Shown: piece by piece, positions 5,432 through 5,759 of the stretch
Numbering within the stretch: the first letter of the stretch is position 1
Layout: every line of letters begins with the position of its first letter
Assembly (NCBI GenBank): GCA_029565415.1
Contig: JAKQOH010000183.1
Coordinates: 1 to 5,759, forward strand
Reading direction: 5' to 3'
DNA length: 5,759 nucleotides
Source of the DNA: Candidatus Rifleibacteriota bacterium
Lineage (GTDB): Bacteria; Riflebacteria; Ozemobacteria; Ozemobacterales; Ozemobacteraceae
Position numbers and translations under genes: made by a program
Notes under the pieces: generated by a model
Database searches by the model: none
What the model saw: only the letters and a program-made list of their open reading frames with translations
What the model was told of the DNA's origin: nothing

Positions 5432-5759
5432 AAAGCACACGGGATAGAGGCTACCGGCTGGGACCCCGCATACAACCCAGATTCGCCAAAATCTCCCTCC
5501 GACATAGTCAATCTTGGGTTTGTCATAAACGTCATCGAAAAGCCTTCAGAGCGTGTAATGGTTTTACAGGAAGCCTTCTCGCTGACAAAGAAAGTAATGT
5601 CAGTTTCTGTCATGCTTGGCGGTGAGGGAACAACATCAAAATACAAGCCTTTTGGCGATGGAGTCGTTACATCACGAGCAACTTTCCAAAAATATTATTC
5701 CCAGCAAGAAATCAGATTATTTATAGAAAATCACTTAGAAAGAAACGCGATTGCCGTTG
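5432..5759 (+). pseudogene. DNA phosphorothioation-associated putative methyltransferase, internal fragment (5' end lost at IS66; 3' end outside window)
   Basis: An open frame of 109 codons starts at the IS66 edge (K-A-H-G-I-E) and runs off the window. ATGWDPAYNPDSPKSPSDI, NLGFVINVIEKPSER and then VTSRATFQKYYSQQEIR closely match my memory of the family found beside dnd DNA-phosphorothioation genes (dnd_rel_methyl type). These are predicted SAM-dependent methyltransferases of unproven substrate. The visible part begins just after where the family's glycine-rich SAM motif I (YGCGRGDD-like) should be; GWDP corresponds to the acidic residue after the next strand. The N-terminal half is absent: it is not in the 132 bases left of IS66, so IS66 plus a deletion removed or displaced it. 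No ribosome site or plausible start remains; the first in-frame ATG (5558-5560) is deep inside the fold. G+C is about 44%, below hsdR and the IS genes. The family call relies on recalled motifs. Confidence 0.83.

Noticed and set aside
5469..5476. CATACAAC, identical to the 8 bases just left of IS66 (2919-2926), as a displaced target duplication
   Set aside because: It lies 37 bases inside continuous methyltransferase coding sequence (the A-Y-N codons), not at the IS edge, and the bases around it do not match the left flank. It is probably a coincidence.
5413..5625. A 70-codon plus-strand frame starting in the IS66 right end
   Set aside because: It is in a different frame from the methyltransferase motifs, has no ribosome site, and begins inside the inverted repeat.
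1..5759. CRISPR arrays, tRNA or rRNA genes, riboswitches, novel multi-gene system
   Set aside because: I saw no regularly spaced repeats, tRNA-like folds or rRNA motifs. All substantial coding regions are explained by hsdR, two insertion sequences and one methyltransferase fragment.

Overview
The window comes from a bacterium I cannot place more closely. The genes are compact and in bacterial style: Shine-Dalgarno sites, an ATGA stop/start overlap, and HsdR and IS66/IS1634 families. The hsdR stretches I counted are about 54% G+C, while the last 328 bases are about 44%. It reads as a piece of a DNA-defence (restriction/phosphorothioation) locus broken up by two insertion sequences. I see no CRISPR array, tRNA or rRNA.

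Layout. (1) 1-899, minus strand: most of the N-terminal third of a type I restriction R subunit (HsdR), continuing off the left edge. It contains the nuclease motif and the Walker A motif. (2) 900-2737: an 1838-bp IS1634-family element inserted after codon 17 of hsdR, flanked by a perfect 7-bp target duplication (GTATTTG). Deleting the element and one repeat copy restores a continuous hsdR frame. Its transposase has all three catalytic residues but an in-frame amber codon before the last 102 codons. (3) 2738-2926: the first 17-19 codons of hsdR, its start, ribosome-binding site and a good promoter candidate. (4) 2927-5431: a structurally complete 2505-bp IS66-family element (tnpA, tnpB, tnpC, both ends). 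It carries an RNA hairpin that would bury the tnpA ribosome-binding site and start codon. (5) 5432-5759, plus strand: an N-terminally truncated, lower-GC fragment of the DNA-phosphorothioation-associated putative methyltransferase family, continuing off the right edge.

How it fits together. The IS1634 insertion looks simple and fairly recent and should abolish HsdR. The IS66 element has no 8-bp target duplication, and it joins the upstream region of hsdR to the middle of an unrelated gene. It therefore probably marks a deletion or an inter-copy recombination that removed the 5' part of the methyltransferase gene and whatever lay upstream of hsdR. I find no new defence system here. The most interesting points are the translational-control hairpin in IS66, the amber codon in the IS1634 transposase, and the IS-made junction between restriction and phosphorothioation genes.
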